Notes: generated by a model from the letters alone, not told the origin. Numbered from the stretch's first letter, positions 8,870 through 17,984 are shown. The stretch is DNA of 60,514 bases from Massilia sp. HP4 (GCF_005222695.1 NZ_STGG01000030.1:1-60514), one strand, 5' to 3'. Translations and numbers: made by a program.

Positions 8870-9459
8870 CGTCGTTATTCACCAATTGATCGGGGAATTG
8901 TTGAATGCAAGATGCTCGAAGTGGCGTCCGGTGAAATCCGCCTGGTCGCCAGGCGGGAACTTGCCGCTGATGCGGGGACCAAGGAGGCTTCTATAATTAT
9001 TTAACTTGCAAGGACGAAACTTGCGTAGGCTCAACGATGAGGCTGCAAAGTGGGCGCGTTGCACGAAGTGCTAGCGCAATGCCTGAGTTTCGCGGGCATG
9101 ACCGCATGTAGGCTGCGTTGGTTGGCTGATGAGTGTCGAAGGCAATCGACCGTATGGGATTCGCGTGGGATTCGGCCGGTATCGTGCGTACCGGCGATCA
9201 AGCTGAAGCGGGTGTTGATGGACGAGTCGCTCGCATCGGATCGTCATGCTGACCAACGGGCCACTGCGATCATTGGAATGCGCGCTGTATCGAGCATCGG
9301 AAGGCGGTGCAGCCGGGCCAGGGCTTGAAGCGAGGTGCTGAAGACAGTGATTTGCGATGCGGCTCGACCGCAAAGATGCCGATGGATTAGACGATGCCAT
9401 CGACAGTCATGCGCTCGGAGAAGTCCATCGACATGGACGTTCTCCTGTTCAGGCCGGGC
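8870..9459. other. Intergenic region upstream of vgrG
   Basis: About 590 bp without a convincing gene. A short AT-rich patch at 8990-9003 (ctataattattta) stands out from the GC-rich background and probably lies in the vgrG promoter, but no clear -35/-10 pair on the minus strand could be assigned. The only coding-like signal is a 15-codon minus-strand ORF (9434-9387) with a very good ribosome-binding site. Confidence 0.5.
9387..9434 (-). CDS. Possible 15-residue peptide ORF
   Basis: Reading MSMDFSERMTVDGIV and a TAA stop, with AGGAGA six bases before the ATG, a better ribosome-binding site than most genes here. It lies just downstream of the small hypothetical gene at 9460-9717 on the same strand. 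It could be a genuine micro-peptide, the start of a decayed gene, or chance. Nothing beyond the initiation signal supports it. Confidence 0.2.
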   Translation of the reverse strand: MSMDFSERMTVDGIV

Positions 9460-9717
9460 TCAGGGCGCTTTTTTCTTCTGCACCTGGCGCTGCTGCTGCT
9501 TGCGCTGGGTCTGGTTGCGGTTCTGCTTGGCTTCGTACAGCGCCACGGCGTCCAGCTTGGCCTGGGCGACCGTGCGCAGTTCTTCCTTGTCGTCGTGGGC
9601 AACGAAGTACTCGGCGTCCTGCGCATCCACCACCAGCTTGATGGCGGCTTCGTCGTCGAGGTTGTAGATCTCGGTGAGCAGGGTCGTTACTTCATCAAGA
9701 AAATCTTCGTAAGTCAT
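9460..9717 (-). CDS. Hypothetical 85-residue protein with Gln/Lys-rich tail
   Basis: The start MTYEDFLDEV at 9717 is chosen because a longer frame would read through the tRNA-Lys gene and its terminator. Residues 1-60 are acidic and predicted helical (DLDDEAAIKLVVDAQDAEYF-like pattern), and the last 20 are very basic and Gln-rich, ending QVQKKKAP. A weak AAGGA site lies about 12 bases upstream. I do not recognise the family. The acidic head and basic tail could suit a small nucleic-acid- or protein-binding factor, but no function can be assigned. It follows tRNA-Lys on the same strand but is separated from it by a strong terminator, so it is probably transcribed on its own. Confidence 0.7.
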   Translation of the reverse strand: MTYEDFLDEVTTLLTEIYNLDDEAAIKLVVDAQDAEYFVAHDDKEELRTVAQAKLDAVALYEAKQNRNQTQRKQQQRQVQKKKAP

Positions 9718-9770
9718 GGTGCGATCGTCCTTGGGCGGGAGGTAATAATAGAATAAATATGCGGGCTGAA

Positions 9771-9801
9771 AACAAAAACGCCAGCCCGAAGGCTGGCGTT
9801 T
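9771..9801 (-). terminator. Rho-independent terminator after tRNA-Lys
   Basis: An 11-bp perfect stem (AAACGCCAGCC/GGCTGGCGTTT, 9776-9801) with a TTCG tetraloop on the minus strand, followed by TTTTTGTT. It lies 12 bp beyond the 3' end of tRNA-Lys. Confidence 0.9.
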
Positions 9802-9812
9802 CTGAGAATCTT

Positions 9813-9888
9813 TGGTAGGCCGTGCGTGGCTCGAACACGCGACCAACGGATTAAAAGTCCGCTGCTCTACCAACTGAGCTAACGACCC
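9813..9888 (-). tRNA. tRNA-Lys (anticodon TTT)
   Basis: 76 nt on the minus strand with the 7-bp acceptor stem GGGTCGT/ACGGCCT (a G-U/mismatch pair tolerated), D-loop AGCTCAGTTGGTAGAGC, anticodon loop CTTTTAA with TTT, T-loop GTTCGAG, and an encoded CCA end. It sits downstream of cpoB. Confidence 0.95.
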
Positions 9889-9970
9889 GAAGAAACGAGA
9901 TTATAGGGCGCGACCAGGCAGCTGTCAATTGCCGAGCCGAATCGCGCCGAATTGCGCCGAGCTCGGCGAC

Positions 9971-10726
9971 TTATTTCAGCGACGCCAGGCGATCGCGCGC
10001 CGTCTGCGCCGCGCTCGAGTCCGGATACTTGGACACCAGGGTCTGCAGCGACTTCTTCGCGTTCTTGTTGTCCTTCAGCAGGGCGTAGCTGCTGGCGATG
10101 TTCAGCATCGCGTCCGGCACCTTGGCGCTGTCGGCGTAGGTGGTGGTCACGACCTGCTGGGCCGCGATGGCCTTCTTGTAATCGCCCAGTGCGTAATAGG
10201 TGTTGCCCAGCCAGTATTGCGCATTCGAGGCATAGGCCGACTGCGGATACTGTTTCACGAATTCCTGCAGCGCGACGGACGCGCCCTTGTAGTCGCCCGA
10301 CTGGAACAGGGCGGTGGCGGTCTCGTAGGCGGTCTTTTCGGTCGGCATCACCTCGGCGGCCTGGCCGTCGATCATTTCCTGGCGCGGCTCGAAGCGCTTG
10401 ATGCGCGCGTCGAGGTCGGCGTACAGCTGCTTCTGGCTTTCCTGGGCCTTGGTCAGCTCGTTCTGCAGGACTTCGATCTGGCCGCGCAGGCGCGCGATCT
10501 CGCGCATGGTCTGCTCGTGCTGGTTGAGCATCTCGATCTGGACCGTCTTGTCCGACTTGCCGTCGATGCGCGCGGTCAGGTCGCGCGTGATGTTGTCGAC
10601 CTTGGTGCGCAGTTCCAGGATGGCCTTGCGCGCTTCGTCGTCGTCGAACGGGCCGGCCACGGCGTGCAGCGGCATCCACAGGGCCAGGACGAGGCAGGCG
10701 AGGCGGGACGGAGACAGTTTGATCAT
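9971..10726 (-). CDS. cpoB: Cell division coordinator CpoB (YbgF)
   Basis: 251 residues with a signal peptide ending about residue 24 (HAVAG). A coiled coil (about 30-110) mediates trimerisation, and three tetratricopeptide repeats follow (about 130-250: ALFQSGDYKGA, YWLGNTYYALGDYKKA, LNIASSYALLKDNKNA). CpoB is periplasmic, binds TolA and coordinates outer-membrane constriction with PBP1B-dependent peptidoglycan synthesis. It is the last gene of the ybgC-tolQRAB-pal-cpoB operon; length and position match the family. Confidence 0.95.
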   Translation of the reverse strand: MIKLSPSRLACLVLALWMPLHAVAGPFDDDEARKAILELRTKVDNITRDLTARIDGKSDKTVQIEMLNQHEQTMREIARLRGQIEVLQNELTKAQESQKQLYADLDARIKRFEPRQEMIDGQAAEVMPTEKTAYETATALFQSGDYKGASVALQEFVKQYPQSAYASNAQYWLGNTYYALGDYKKAIAAQQVVTTTYADSAKVPDAMLNIASSYALLKDNKNAKKSLQTLVSKYPDSSAAQTARDRLASLK

Positions 10727-10837
10727 AAGCGTTGCTCTTTCTAAACCGGTTGCTGAGATAAAACGGGGCGGGTAGCAGTCTGCACTGCGTCCCGCCCCCT
10801 GTCAATCAACGCTGATCAGCTAGACCAGCCGGATTGA

Positions 10838-11362
10838 TTACTGATAAACGATGTCAGCGCGGCGGTTTTCAGCCCACGCTTCTTCGTTGCTGCCGGTTGC
10901 TTTTGGCTTTTCTTCGCCCAGCGAGACGGCTTCCATCTGGCCTTCCGACACGCCCAGCGAGGCCATCGAGCGACGCACGGCTTCGGCACGCTTCTGGCCC
11001 AGGGCCAGGTTGTACTCGGTGCCGCCGCGTTCGTCGGTGTTGCCTTGGATCAGGACTTTACGCGAGGTGTTCTTGGTCAGGTAGCCCGAGTGGTTCTGGA
11101 CCACTGGCTGGCCGTCGGCGCGGACCACGAAGCTGTCGTAGTCGAAGTAGACGCTACGGTTGGCCAGGACGCCTTTTGGATCGTTCAGCGGATCGACGGT
11201 GCCGGTTTCCACTGGGCGGATGTCACGGGTGTCGGCCACTGGTGCTGCTGGCTCTGGCGACTTTTCAACGACTGGGGTTTCTTCCAGTTTGGTTGGCGAC
11301 GAGCAAGCGGCCAGCAGGGCGGCAGCGGAAGCGATGAAAGCGAGACTCTTGAAGTTGCGCAT
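10838..11362 (-). CDS. pal: Peptidoglycan-associated lipoprotein Pal
   Basis: 174 residues with a lipobox LAAC at Cys20, a proline-rich linker (about 30-55) and a C-terminal OmpA-like domain (about 65-174). The domain carries the peptidoglycan-binding pattern YFDYDSF, GNTDERGGTEYNLALGQKRA and RRADIVY. Pal anchors the outer membrane to peptidoglycan and interacts with TolB and TolA. It lies 35 bp downstream of tolB, in the same operon. Confidence 0.98.
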   Translation of the reverse strand: MRNFKSLAFIASAAALLAACSSPTKLEETPVVEKSPEPAAPVADTRDIRPVETGTVDPLNDPKGVLANRSVYFDYDSFVVRADGQPVVQNHSGYLTKNTSRKVLIQGNTDERGGTEYNLALGQKRAEAVRRSMASLGVSEGQMEAVSLGEEKPKATGSNEEAWAENRRADIVYQ

Positions 11363-11397
11363 GGATTTTCTCCTGTTCTGGTTAAGGTTTTACTTCG

Positions 11398-12669
11398 TTA
11401 CTTCATGAAAGGACCCCAGCTGGGCTCCCGAATGTTTCCCGCTTTGGTAGTCAAGCGTTGCTTGACCCGTCCATCCACAGACACCACTGCAAGCGAGACA
11501 CGCCCGCCGCCCTTGGTTGCGTACATGATGTACTTGCCGTTAGGCGAAAAACTCGGTTCGGTGGCCCCATCGGCCAGGCGAAGTTCCCGGCCGCTGGCCA
11601 GGTCCATCGCGTATAAGGAGAAAGCGCCGCCGCGCTGCGAAATCCAGGCCAGCGTCTTGCCGTCGGACGACACGCGTGGGCTGATGTTGTAGTTCCCATT
11701 GAACGTCACGCGGGTGGCATTGCCGCCCGAGGCGCTCATCTTGTAGATCTGAGGGCCGCCGCTGCGGTCGCTCGTAAAGTAAATGGTCTGGCCGTCGGCC
11801 GAGAATTGCGGCTCGGTGTCGATGCCGGGGTTGTTGGTCAGGCGGCGATGGCCGCTGCCGCTCGAATTGACGGTATAGATTTCCGTATTGCCGTCCTGCG
11901 ACAGGGCGACGGCCAGGGTAGAGCCGTCCGGCGACCAGGAAGGCGCGGAGTTGTTGCCCTTCTGGTTGGAGATCACATTGCGGCGACCGGTCATCAGGTC
12001 TTGCAGGTAGACCACCGGCTTGCGGTTTTCCATCGACACGTAGGCGACCTTCAGGCCGTCCGGCGACCAGGCCGGCGAGATGATCGGTTCCTTGCCCTGG
12101 GTGGCGATGATCTCGTTCTCGCCGTCGGCGTCGGCCACGGCCAGCGCAAAGCGGCTCGCCGCGCGGTCTTCCTTCACATAGGCGATGCGGGTCGAGAAGA
12201 TGCCGCGCACGCCGGTCAGCTTTTCATAGACGTCGTCGGCGATGCGGTGCGCCTGCAGGCGGGTGTAGCGGGGCTGCACTTCGCCGCCCAGCTGCGAAAT
12301 CTCGCCGCCCTTGACCGTGTCGAGCAGCTTGTAGCGGATGGCGAAGCGGCCGTCCGGCTGGCGCGCCACGCTGCCGACCACCAGCGCATCGGCGCCGCTG
12401 GCCTTGAAGGCGCCCAGGTTGACCTTGCCGACGTCTGCATCGCTGATCACCTGGCCGGCGTCGATCACCTTGAACACGCCGCTGCGCTCCAGGTCGGCGC
12501 GGATGACGGCCGAGACTTTATCGGGCGCGACCGATTCGTCGGCGAAGGCGGCGATGGCGACCGGAATCTGGTTGCTGCCGACGCCGGCGATTTCGATCTG
12601 GATCTGCGCATTGGCTGTTGTCCCTATCGCGAGGGAAACGCTGAACAGCAAAATGTGAAGTTTTTTCAT
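11398..12669 (-). CDS. tolB: Tol-Pal system periplasmic beta-propeller TolB
   Basis: 423 residues. A signal peptide (cleavage after TTANA, about residue 21) is followed by the N-terminal alpha/beta domain that contacts TolA, then a six-bladed beta-propeller (about 170-423) with clear PD40 repeats: PAWSPDGLKVAYVS, PSWSPDGSTLAVA, PQFSADGQTIYFTS, PRVSSDGKTLAWIS and PSFSPNGKYIMYAT. TolB binds Pal and is released by force from TolA during constriction. It lies between tolA and pal, as usual. Confidence 0.98.
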   Translation of the reverse strand: MKKLHILLFSVSLAIGTTANAQIQIEIAGVGSNQIPVAIAAFADESVAPDKVSAVIRADLERSGVFKVIDAGQVISDADVGKVNLGAFKASGADALVVGSVARQPDGRFAIRYKLLDTVKGGEISQLGGEVQPRYTRLQAHRIADDVYEKLTGVRGIFSTRIAYVKEDRAASRFALAVADADGENEIIATQGKEPIISPAWSPDGLKVAYVSMENRKPVVYLQDLMTGRRNVISNQKGNNSAPSWSPDGSTLAVALSQDGNTEIYTVNSSGSGHRRLTNNPGIDTEPQFSADGQTIYFTSDRSGGPQIYKMSASGGNATRVTFNGNYNISPRVSSDGKTLAWISQRGGAFSLYAMDLASGRELRLADGATEPSFSPNGKYIMYATKGGGRVSLAVVSVDGRVKQRLTTKAGNIREPSWGPFMK

Positions 12670-12700
12670 GGTGTCTCTAGTAAAACAGGTTCAAACCGAA

Positions 12701-13672
12701 TCAATCGTAGTCTTTCATCGAGAAATTCACGTCAAGCGTACGCTCCACGGTCCCGTCCTTCTTCTTGGGCAGCGGAGATGCTTTCTTGATACCATTTTCC
12801 ACTGCTCTGTCAAATTCTGGCACACCGCTGCTTTTCACGAGGCGCACCGACATGATTTCGCCGGTCGGCAGCTGCTCGACCCGGAACGTGGCGCGCGGAT
12901 TGCCTGCCACGTCGGTGTTGCCCGGGTACGCCGTCGCGCTCTTGATCGCGGCCGTGATCGCGGCGATGTAGCCGCCATCGCTGCGCGGACCAGTGGACTT
13001 CGCGGCGGTGCCGGTGCTGCCCATGGCGCCGGCCATGCGCTTGAGCTCTTCCTGACGGAATTTCTCCAGCTTGGCGGCCTCGGCCTTGGCGGCAGCGGCT
13101 TCCTTTTTCTTCTTCTCAGCGGCAGCGGCGTCGGCCTTTTTCTTCTCGGCCGCTTCATTCTTCTTGCGCTCGGCTTCCTCGAGTTTCTTCTTCTCGGCCT
13201 CGTCGCGTTTCTTCTGTTCGGCTTCGTCGCGCTTCTTCTGCTCGGCCTCTTCGCGCTTCTTCTCCTCGGCTTCCTTGCGCTTTTGCTCTTCGGCAGCAGC
13301 TTTCTTCGCTTCTTCTTGCTTGCGCTTCTTTTCCTCGCGCAGCGCGATGTCCGGATCCGGCGCCGGCGCAGGACGTTCCACCACCGGCTCCGGTGGCGGC
13401 GGTGGCGGCGGTTCCGGCGCGGGTTCCGGTTCCGGCTCGGGTTCCGGCGCCGGTTCGGGCGGCAACTCGGGCGCCGCGGCGGTCTGCACCGACATATCCC
13501 ACACCTCGGCCTCGACCGACACCGGATTGACCTTCTGCCAGCTCACGCCGATCGCCAGGAAGGCCAGCAGCGCCGCATGCACCGCCACTGCCAGCAGGAA
13601 CGATGGCAGCGGTTTCGGTTCAGGCGGCACGTGGTAGGGCGTGCCGTTGTTGGCGGACTTCGTTGCGGTCAT
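12701..13672 (-). CDS. tolA: Tol-Pal system protein TolA
   Basis: 323 residues. One transmembrane helix near residues 22-44, then a Pro/Glu-rich stretch (PEPEPEPEPAPEPPPP), then a long charged helix built of KK/EE repeats (about 110-225), then the globular C-terminal domain III (about 230-323, with TAYPGNTDVAGNPRA and DRAVENGIKKASPLP). TolA links the TolQR motor to TolB/Pal across the periplasm. The periodic lysine/glutamate repeats make this gene prone to length variation. Confidence 0.96.
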   Translation of the reverse strand: MTATKSANNGTPYHVPPEPKPLPSFLLAVAVHAALLAFLAIGVSWQKVNPVSVEAEVWDMSVQTAAAPELPPEPAPEPEPEPEPAPEPPPPPPPEPVVERPAPAPDPDIALREEKKRKQEEAKKAAAEEQKRKEAEEKKREEAEQKKRDEAEQKKRDEAEKKKLEEAERKKNEAAEKKKADAAAAEKKKKEAAAAKAEAAKLEKFRQEELKRMAGAMGSTGTAAKSTGPRSDGGYIAAITAAIKSATAYPGNTDVAGNPRATFRVEQLPTGEIMSVRLVKSSGVPEFDRAVENGIKKASPLPKKKDGTVERTLDVNFSMKDYD

Positions 13673-13682
13673 ATCGTCGGCG

Positions 13683-14114
13683 TCACTGGGTGGCCAGGCC
13701 GACCCGGTTGATGCCCATCTTCTTGGCTTCCGAAATCAGCTGGATCACGTCGTCGTACTTACTGTCACGGTCGCCTGCAATCAGGACCGGGAACTCAGGA
13801 TTCTCGTCGTGCAGCGCCTGCAGGCGCTGCAGCAGGGCGGAGCGGTCGGCCACTTCGTCCTGGGCGACCTTCACCTTGCCATGCACGCCGATCGACAGCT
13901 TGTTGCCCGGTTCGATGGAAATCTGGATATAGGTGTCCGGCGGCAGCGCCGATTTCTCGGCGCGCGGCAGGTTGACGACGCTGGGCGCCTCGTTGGCGGG
14001 CACTGCCATGAAAATAATGAGCAGCACCAGCATCACGTCGATATACGGCACGACGTTGATCTCGGACTTGAACTTGCGGCGACGTCCACCGCGCATGCTG
14101 CTGGAAAATGCCAT
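13683..14114 (-). CDS. tolR: Tol-Pal system protein TolR (ExbD family)
   Basis: 143 residues. A basic N-terminus (GGRRRKFKSEIN) precedes a single transmembrane helix containing the essential aspartate (NVVPYIDVMLVLLIIFM), and the periplasmic ExbD-type domain follows (GDRDSKYDDVIQLISEAKKMGINRVGLAT). It forms the proton-driven stator with TolQ. The stop codon lies 10 bp before tolA. Confidence 0.97.
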   Translation of the reverse strand: MAFSSSMRGGRRRKFKSEINVVPYIDVMLVLLIIFMAVPANEAPSVVNLPRAEKSALPPDTYIQISIEPGNKLSIGVHGKVKVAQDEVADRSALLQRLQALHDENPEFPVLIAGDRDSKYDDVIQLISEAKKMGINRVGLATQ

Positions 14115-14140
14115 CCTGGTTCTCCGGTATCGTCAGCGGA

Positions 14141-14824
14141 TCAGCGCGACTGGCGCTGGAGGATGTTCGAGAATTCTTCGACGAAGCTCTCGAAGCGGTT
14201 CGCCAGGCGATCGATGTCGTGGGTGAAGCGGTTGTACGCGACCACGGCAGGGATAGCGGCGAACAGGCCGATCGCGGTCGCGATCAGCGCTTCGGCGATG
14301 CCCGGCGCAACGACTGCCAGGGTGGCTTGCTCGACGCTGGCCAGGCCGCGGAACGAGTTCATGATGCCCCACACGGTGCCGAGCAGGCCAATGTACGGCG
14401 AGACCGAGCCGACCGAGGCCAGGAAGTTCAGGTGGGTGTCGAGCGAATCGAGTTCGCGCTGGAACGAAGCGCGCATGGCGCGGCGCGCGCCGTCGAGCAC
14501 CGAGTTCATGTCGAGGGCTTCGCGCGATGCCTGCTTGCCCTTGATGAATTCACCCATGCCGGCTTCGAAGATGCGGGCCAGGGGGCCGCTCTGGTCGCGC
14601 TGGCTGCTGGCGCTCTGGTGCAGGGTGTGCAGGTTGCCACCGGCCCAGAAGCTGCGCTCGAACTGCTCGGTTTGCGCGCGGGCGGCGCGGATCGCAAAGA
14701 TTTTGCGGAAAATATAGGTCCAGCTCACGATCGACAGCAATAACAGCAAGGCCATGATCAATTGCACCAGCACGTGGGCGTTGGCGATCAGCGAGACAAA
14801 CGAAAGGTCATGGGTTGCGGTCAT
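14141..14824 (-). CDS. tolQ: Tol-Pal system protein TolQ (MotA/ExbB family)
   Basis: 227 residues from the internal ATG at 14824, giving MTATHDLSFVSLIANAHVLVQ, which aligns with other TolQ N-termini. An upstream in-frame ATG at 14875 lies inside ybgC and would add 17 atypical residues. Three transmembrane helices are visible (about 18-38, 130-155 and 170-195), with the conserved VGSVSPYIGLLGTVWGIMNSF and PGIAEALIATAIGLFAAIPAV segments that line the proton channel. It powers TolA through TolR. Ribosome-binding sequence is weak, suggesting coupling to ybgC 19 bp upstream. Confidence 0.96.
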   Translation of the reverse strand: MTATHDLSFVSLIANAHVLVQLIMALLLLLSIVSWTYIFRKIFAIRAARAQTEQFERSFWAGGNLHTLHQSASSQRDQSGPLARIFEAGMGEFIKGKQASREALDMNSVLDGARRAMRASFQRELDSLDTHLNFLASVGSVSPYIGLLGTVWGIMNSFRGLASVEQATLAVVAPGIAEALIATAIGLFAAIPAVVAYNRFTHDIDRLANRFESFVEEFSNILQRQSR

Positions 14825-14843
14825 GGCTTTATAGGTAAGATTT

Positions 14844-15248
14844 TCAGGCGGCACGCATTTTAGCAGCCACGTCATCGGGCAGGGAACGGGGACGCATGGT
14901 TTTCACATCGACGCAGCCTACTTTTACGCTGGCCGTATTGAGCAGCACGTCGCCGCGCCATGCTTCCTGGAGAAACTGAACTGAAGCACGCCCCAGTTTT
15001 TCCACGCGGGTGGCAATGGTCAGTTCATCGTCGAGACGGGCGGCCGCATGGTAATCGAGGCTCACGCTCTTGACGACGAAAGCGGTCTGGTCCGTATCCA
15101 GCAGTTCCTGCTGCTGCACGCCAAGGGCGCGCAGCCACTCGGTACGGGCCCGCTCGAAGAACTTCAGGTAGTTGGCATAGAAGACAATGCCGCCGGCGTC
15201 GGTATCCTCGTAATACACCCTGACTGGCCAGTTAAATACTGAAGGCAT
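14844..15248 (-). CDS. ybgC: Acyl-CoA thioesterase YbgC (hotdog fold)
   Basis: 134 residues from the ATG at 15248 (MPSVFNWPVRVYYEDTDAGG). A GTG at 15299 would add 17 residues with no family resemblance. The signature YEDTDAGGIVFYANYLKFFERART carries the catalytic aspartate of the 4-hydroxybenzoyl-CoA thioesterase family. YbgC is cytoplasmic, hydrolyses acyl-CoA or acyl-ACP thioesters and is the customary first gene of the Tol-Pal operon. The roughly 245-bp upstream gap holds an inverted repeat (15403-15438) that may be regulatory. Confidence 0.95.
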   Translation of the reverse strand: MPSVFNWPVRVYYEDTDAGGIVFYANYLKFFERARTEWLRALGVQQQELLDTDQTAFVVKSVSLDYHAAARLDDELTIATRVEKLGRASVQFLQEAWRGDVLLNTASVKVGCVDVKTMRPRSLPDDVAAKMRAA

Positions 15249-15402
15249 CTTTGCTGCCGATATTAATGAAAACGGGAAATATTTTACGCGACTTTCCACT
15301 TTAATATGTACGCTGACGTACGTTGAAAGCGGAAAAGTTTTACGTGCTTACAGCACCAAGACGTGCTTTTGAGCAGTAGTAGACTTGAAACGTAGTTAAA
15401 AG

Positions 15403-15438
15403 ACCAATCACTGTAACACTTTCTCACAAATGATTGGT
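15403..15438. repeat. Inverted repeat upstream of the tol operon
   Basis: Perfect 8-bp arms ACCAATCA/TGATTGGT separated by 20 bp (ctgtaacactttctcacaaa), between ydfG and ybgC. No T-tract follows on either strand, so it reads more like an operator or leader hairpin than a terminator. It lies about 155-190 bp upstream of the ybgC start. Confidence 0.45.
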
Positions 15439-15494
15439 AGGTAACAGATTATCGCTACCTGGGGCGGAGGCTCCTGCCTTTTGCCCCACGTATC

Positions 15495-16241
15495 TCAGCC
15501 GCGCTTGACCGCGAACGGCGAGAAGCCCTGGCAAGTCGGCATCAGCTCGATGCTGTTGACGTTCACATGCGGCGGCAGGGTCGCGATCCAGTAGGCGGTA
15601 TCGGCGATGTCCTTGGCGGTCAGCGGCTGCGTATTTTCATAGACCTTGGCCGCGGCCGCATCGTCGCCCTTGAAGCGCACGTTCGAGAATTCGGTGCCGC
15701 CGCACAAGCCTGGCGCGATATTGGTCGCGCGCACGCCGGTGCCGACGAGGTCGGCGCGCAGGTTCAGGGTAAATTGCTCGACGAAAGCCTTGGTGGCGCC
15801 ATACACATTGCCGCCCGGGTAAGGGTAGTGGCCTGCCACCGAGCCGATATTGATCACCAGGCCGGTGCCGCGCGCCACCATATCGGGCAGCACGGAGCGG
15901 GTCATGGTCACCAGGCCCTGGCAATTGGTCGCGATCATGGTTTCCCAGTCTTCCAGCGGCACCTCATGGGCTGGCGCCGTGTTCAGGGCCAGGCCGGCAT
16001 TGTTGACCAGCACATCGATCGACCGCCATTCGGGCGGCAGGCCGGCCAGGGCCGCCTCGATCGAGGCACGGCTGGTGACGTCCAGGGTGACGGCAAGGGC
16101 GCTGTCGCCCAGTTCGCCCGCCAGCTCCGCGATGCGGTCGGCGCGCCGCGCCGCCAGGACGACGCGGTGGCCGTGTGAAACGAAGGTACGCGCCATTTCG
16201 GCGCCGAAGCCGGCCGATGCGCCGGTGATGAAGACGATCAT
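15495..16241 (-). CDS. ydfG: YdfG-type NADP-dependent 3-hydroxy acid dehydrogenase
   Basis: 248 residues from the ATG at 16241, which has AAGGAA upstream; this equals the length of the E. coli protein. Short-chain dehydrogenase features: GASAGFG nucleotide loop (residues 7-13), NNAG, catalytic Ser in INIGSVAG and YGATK (Tyr-x-x-x-Lys). The segments [26 protein letters not shown] and LPPHVN are near-identical to YdfG, which oxidises L-allo-threonine and serine and reduces malonic semialdehyde. The role in pyrimidine-derived or hydroxy-acid metabolism is inferred from the family. It is transcribed alone, divergent from glyA. Confidence 0.93.
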   Translation of the reverse strand: MIVFITGASAGFGAEMARTFVSHGHRVVLAARRADRIAELAGELGDSALAVTLDVTSRASIEAALAGLPPEWRSIDVLVNNAGLALNTAPAHEVPLEDWETMIATNCQGLVTMTRSVLPDMVARGTGLVINIGSVAGHYPYPGGNVYGATKAFVEQFTLNLRADLVGTGVRATNIAPGLCGGTEFSNVRFKGDDAAAAKVYENTQPLTAKDIADTAYWIATLPPHVNVNSIELMPTCQGFSPFAVKRG

Positions 16242-16664
16242 GATGGTTCCTTGGATAAGCGACAGGATGGCAGGCGGGAGAGGCAAGATGCGCTGCCGAA
16301 CCGTAAAATTGTAGCCGAAACGATCATGAGTCCGCTGCGACGCCCTCATTCGGGTCCGGCTTGCCGCCGGCACAGCGGTTTCCTTGCCCTACGATGGGGA
16401 GTTCAGTACAATTTGGGGTCCTTACGTCTCACGACACTGGCGAAATACCGTGCGCGCGCACCATCAGGATGCGCGACGCGGCAAAGGTGGGCAACCACCG
16501 GGGAACGTGAGACGCCATACGCCGTTCGCCTGGGCAGCCATCAACCGGTACGCGTTGGATCGCGGCTGCCTGCGCCCGTTTACAATTCGTACACGGCCCG
16601 CCCTGGCTCCCGCACCCGATTCGGCACGACCTGTTGCCTGGAATACTATCGATTGGAGTTTTAC
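16242..16664. other. Divergent ydfG-glyA intergenic region
   Basis: About 420 bp with no convincing gene. It carries a good sigma70-type promoter at 16384-16412 reading toward glyA, which would give a leader of roughly 245 nt. I saw no conserved riboswitch core in that leader. Confidence 0.5.
16384..16412 (+). promoter_or_regulatory. Predicted sigma70 promoter for glyA
   Basis: TTGCCC (16384-16389), a 17-bp spacer and TACAAT (16407-16412). Optimal spacing and a near-consensus -10 box in a GC-rich background. Confidence 0.5.
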
Positions 16665-17912
16665 ATGTTTGCCAAAGATCATACGCTCGCCAATATCGAC
16701 CCGGAACTGTGGGATGCAATCCAGAAGGAAAACGTTCGCCAGCAAGACCACATCGAGCTGATCGCCTCCGAGAACTACACCTCGCCGGCCGTGATGGAAG
16801 CGCAGGGCTCGCAGCTGACCAACAAGTACGCCGAAGGCTATCCAGGCAAGCGCTACTACGGCGGTTGCGAATACGTCGACGTCGCCGAGCAACTGGCGAT
16901 CGACCGCCTCAAGGAACTGTTCGGCGCCGAAGCCGCCAACGTCCAGCCGAACTCGGGCTCGCAAGCCAACCAGGGCGTGTTCTTCGCCATGCTCAAGCCT
17001 GGCGACACCATCATGGGCATGTCGCTGGCCGAAGGCGGCCACCTGACCCACGGCATGCAACTGAATATGTCGGGCAAATGGTTCAACGTCGTCTCGTACG
17101 GCCTGACCGCCGAAGAAGACATCGACTACGAAGCGCTGGAGAAGCAGGCGCACGAGCACAAGCCGAAGATGATCATCGCCGGCGCATCGGCATTCGCCCT
17201 GCGCATCGATTTCGAGCGCATCGCCAAGGTCGCCAAGGACGTCGGCGCCTACTTCATGGTCGACATGGCCCACTACGCAGGCCTGATCGCCGCCGGCGAA
17301 TACCCGAACCCGGTGCCGTTTGCCGACTTCGTGACCTCGACCACCCACAAATCGCTGCGTGGCCCGCGCGGCGGCATCATCCTGATGAAGGCCGAGCACG
17401 AAAAGGCCATCAACTCGGCGATCTTCCCTGGCATCCAGGGCGGTCCGCTGATGCACGTGATCGCCGGTAAGGCCGTCGCGTTCAAGGAAGCGCTGTCGCC
17501 GGAGTTCAAGGAGTACCAGAAGCAGGTCGTCAAGAACGCGAAAGCGCTGGCGGAAACCCTGATCGCGCGCGGCCTGCGCATCGTGTCGGGCCGTACCGAA
17601 TCGCACGTGATGCTGGTCGACCTGCGCGCCAAGGGCCTGACCGGCAAGGAAGCGGAAGCGATCCTGGGCCAGGCTCACATGACCTGCAACAAGAACGGTA
17701 TCCCGAACGACCCGCAGAAGCCATTCGTGACCTCCGGCATCCGCCTGGGTAGCCCGGCGTTTACCACCCGTGGCTTCAAGGAAGAAGACGCGGTCACCGT
17801 AGGCAACCTGATCGCCGACGTGCTGGACAACCCGCACGACGCCGCGACCATCGAGCGCGTGAAGGGCGAAGTCAAGAAGCTGACCGACAAGTACCCGGTC
17901 TACGCTCGCTGA
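16665..17912 (+). CDS. glyA: Serine hydroxymethyltransferase
   Basis: 415 residues from the ATG at 16665, with TTGGAG seven bases upstream; the open frame upstream is not coding-like. PLP enzyme converting serine and tetrahydrofolate to glycine and 5,10-methylene-tetrahydrofolate. Landmarks: [11 protein letters not shown] near the N-terminus, [34 protein letters not shown] and the Schiff-base lysine in [13 protein letters not shown]. Length matches bacterial GlyA. It is followed closely by nrdR, a common betaproteobacterial pairing. Confidence 0.98.
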   Translation: MFAKDHTLANIDPELWDAIQKENVRQQDHIELIASENYTSPAVMEAQGSQLTNKYAEGYPGKRYYGGCEYVDVAEQLAIDRLKELFGAEAANVQPNSGSQANQGVFFAMLKPGDTIMGMSLAEGGHLTHGMQLNMSGKWFNVVSYGLTAEEDIDYEALEKQAHEHKPKMIIAGASAFALRIDFERIAKVAKDVGAYFMVDMAHYAGLIAAGEYPNPVPFADFVTSTTHKSLRGPRGGIILMKAEHEKAINSAIFPGIQGGPLMHVIAGKAVAFKEALSPEFKEYQKQVVKNAKALAETLIARGLRIVSGRTESHVMLVDLRAKGLTGKEAEAILGQAHMTCNKNGIPNDPQKPFVTSGIRLGSPAFTTRGFKEEDAVTVGNLIADVLDNPHDAATIERVKGEVKKLTDKYPVYAR

Positions 17913-17927
17913 TCTTTGCGATGTACG

Positions 17928-17947
17928 CGGGCCGGTTCGCCGGCCCG
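17928..17947 (+). terminator. GC-rich hairpin between glyA and nrdR
   Basis: Perfect 8-bp stem CGGGCCGG/CCGGCCCG with a TTCG loop, 16 bp after the glyA stop. There is no T-tract, so it may attenuate or stabilise the glyA mRNA rather than terminate fully. Confidence 0.45.
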
Positions 17948-17984
17948 ATGTCAGTATCCATGTAGTACCTGCAGCCCCGGCGCC

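Noticed and set aside
16412..16664. Riboswitch in the glyA leader
   Set aside because: A leader of about 245 nt is predicted but no recognisable glycine, SAM or THF riboswitch core is visible.
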